Shown piece after piece: positions 63,322-64,000 of a stretch of 64,000 nucleotides of DNA. The stretch is from Magicicada septendecula. Its lineage: Eukaryota > Arthropoda > Insecta > Hemiptera > Cicadidae. Made by a program: the position numbers and the translations under genes. Under the pieces are notes generated by a model. The model saw only the letters and a program-made list of their open reading frames with translations, made no database searches and was not told where the DNA came from. Location of the stretch: NCBI GenBank assembly GCA_034769895.1, contig CM068373.1:281077158-281141157 (forward strand), in the 5' to 3' direction. Positions within the stretch are counted from its first letter, which is position 1, and each line of letters begins with the position of its first letter.

Positions 63322-63915
63322 TATTTAAATGTTTTAATCGTAAGAATGAGCGATCGCATATAGATCAATATAGAAAAAAAAGAGTTTAATTTTGAGATAG
63401 TATATTTTTTTTATCAAAATAAAATAATTGAAATGATTTGATATTTGCATTTTGTAGAAAAGAATAATTTAAATTTTTAGTATGAAACAAATGCCAGTCT
63501 AAGAGTAAATAATATAATTTTAATAATATAATTAAATTAATTTTAATATTTTTGTATTATTAATAGTTCATTGCCTAATATATCAGTAAACTGGTAATAT
63601 ACTCACCAGTCACAAAAAATTATTTGTAAATTAGATGTAGCGTTTCTGAATTAAAAATCTGTTTTTCTCAGAATGACGGCAAGTGGACATTCATCCTTTT
63701 CCCCTGTGCTCTTTAAATGTTTTAGTCGTAAGAATGAGCGATCGCATATAGATAAATATAGAAAAAAAGAGTTTAATTTTGAGATAGTATATTTATTTTA
63801 TCAAAGTAAAATAATTGAAATGATTTGATATTTGCATTTTGTAGAAAAGAAAAATTTAAATTTTTAGTATGAAACAAATGCCAGTCTAAGAGTAAATAAT
63901 ATAATTTTAAATTTA
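63322..63915. repeat. recent direct duplication of about 195 bp
   Basis: The block at about 63330-63525 (CGTAAGAATGAGCGATCGCA, TTTTGAGATAGTATATTT, ATGAAACAAATGCCAGTCTA) recurs at about 63727-63915 with few changes. About 190 bp of different sequence separates the copies. No coding content. Confidence 0.88.
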
Positions 63916-64000
63916 ATTTAAAAAACATTGGTATAGACTGAGCAAGCTGAGGTCAGATCTGAGTAAATGAATTCAATTAAAATTACATTTAAATTTTATT

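Overview
The window is eukaryotic nuclear DNA from an arthropod, most likely an insect with a large, AT-rich, repeat-dense genome. The reasons are remains of an insect-type gustatory receptor, together with mariner, hAT, jockey, BEL/Pao, Gypsy, Penelope and Helitron elements. No intact host gene, tRNA, rRNA or prokaryotic feature was found; nearly every recognisable sequence is mobile DNA.

Layout. 1-7 kb: a decayed mariner, a LINE reverse-transcriptase tail, two tandem duplications, and a hAT element (4136-6611) with a perfect 8-bp target duplication. 7.5-24.5 kb: a four-level nest. A gustatory-receptor pseudogene (7553-7858 and 23797-24522) is split by a DNA transposon with ~980-bp terminal inverted repeats (7859-23789). 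Its single gene encodes a FEN1/XPG-like PIN nuclease domain followed by a tesmin/TSO1-like CXC domain. Its left inverted repeat is split by an 11.3-kb Gypsy-type LTR retrotransposon (8371-19633) with an uninterrupted pol. The 5' LTR of that element contains a full-length two-ORF jockey LINE (14257-19413), and the 3' LTR carries only the 3' part of the same LINE at the same site.

24.7-31 kb: two LINE fragments, a 164-bp tandem repeat and a Penelope-like element (PLE) with damaged reverse transcriptase and a GIY-YIG domain. 32-38.8 kb: LTR-like repeats, a PLE fragment, a head-to-tail pair of composite non-autonomous Helitrons (33327-35756 and 35757-37875) and a solo LTR (38056-38509) with a 4-bp target duplication. 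38.9-39.8 kb: PLE-end sequences in inverted arrangement, including a 181-bp near-perfect palindrome. 40.6-42.2 kb: a GC-rich island with a 42-bp in-frame minisatellite. 42.7-48.9 kb: a LINE tail, microsatellites and featureless AT-rich DNA.

48.9-61 kb: a decayed Gypsy-like element (gag-like frames, integrase remnant) into which a 7.7-kb BEL/Pao element (51618-59358, 372-bp LTRs, 5-bp target duplication) has inserted. 61-64 kb: a second, reverse-oriented PLE pseudogene and a tandem duplication. At least ten short motifs with a hammerhead-ribozyme-like core are scattered from 27.7 to 61.2 kb, two of them just downstream of the PLE reading frames.

Most worth following up: the PIN-CXC element with long inverted repeats, the LINE sitting just downstream of the LTR TATA box in both LTRs of one Gypsy copy, the hammerhead-like motif family, and the exact Helitron-Helitron junction. 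All calls come from reading the sequence and remembered family motifs; no database search was possible.
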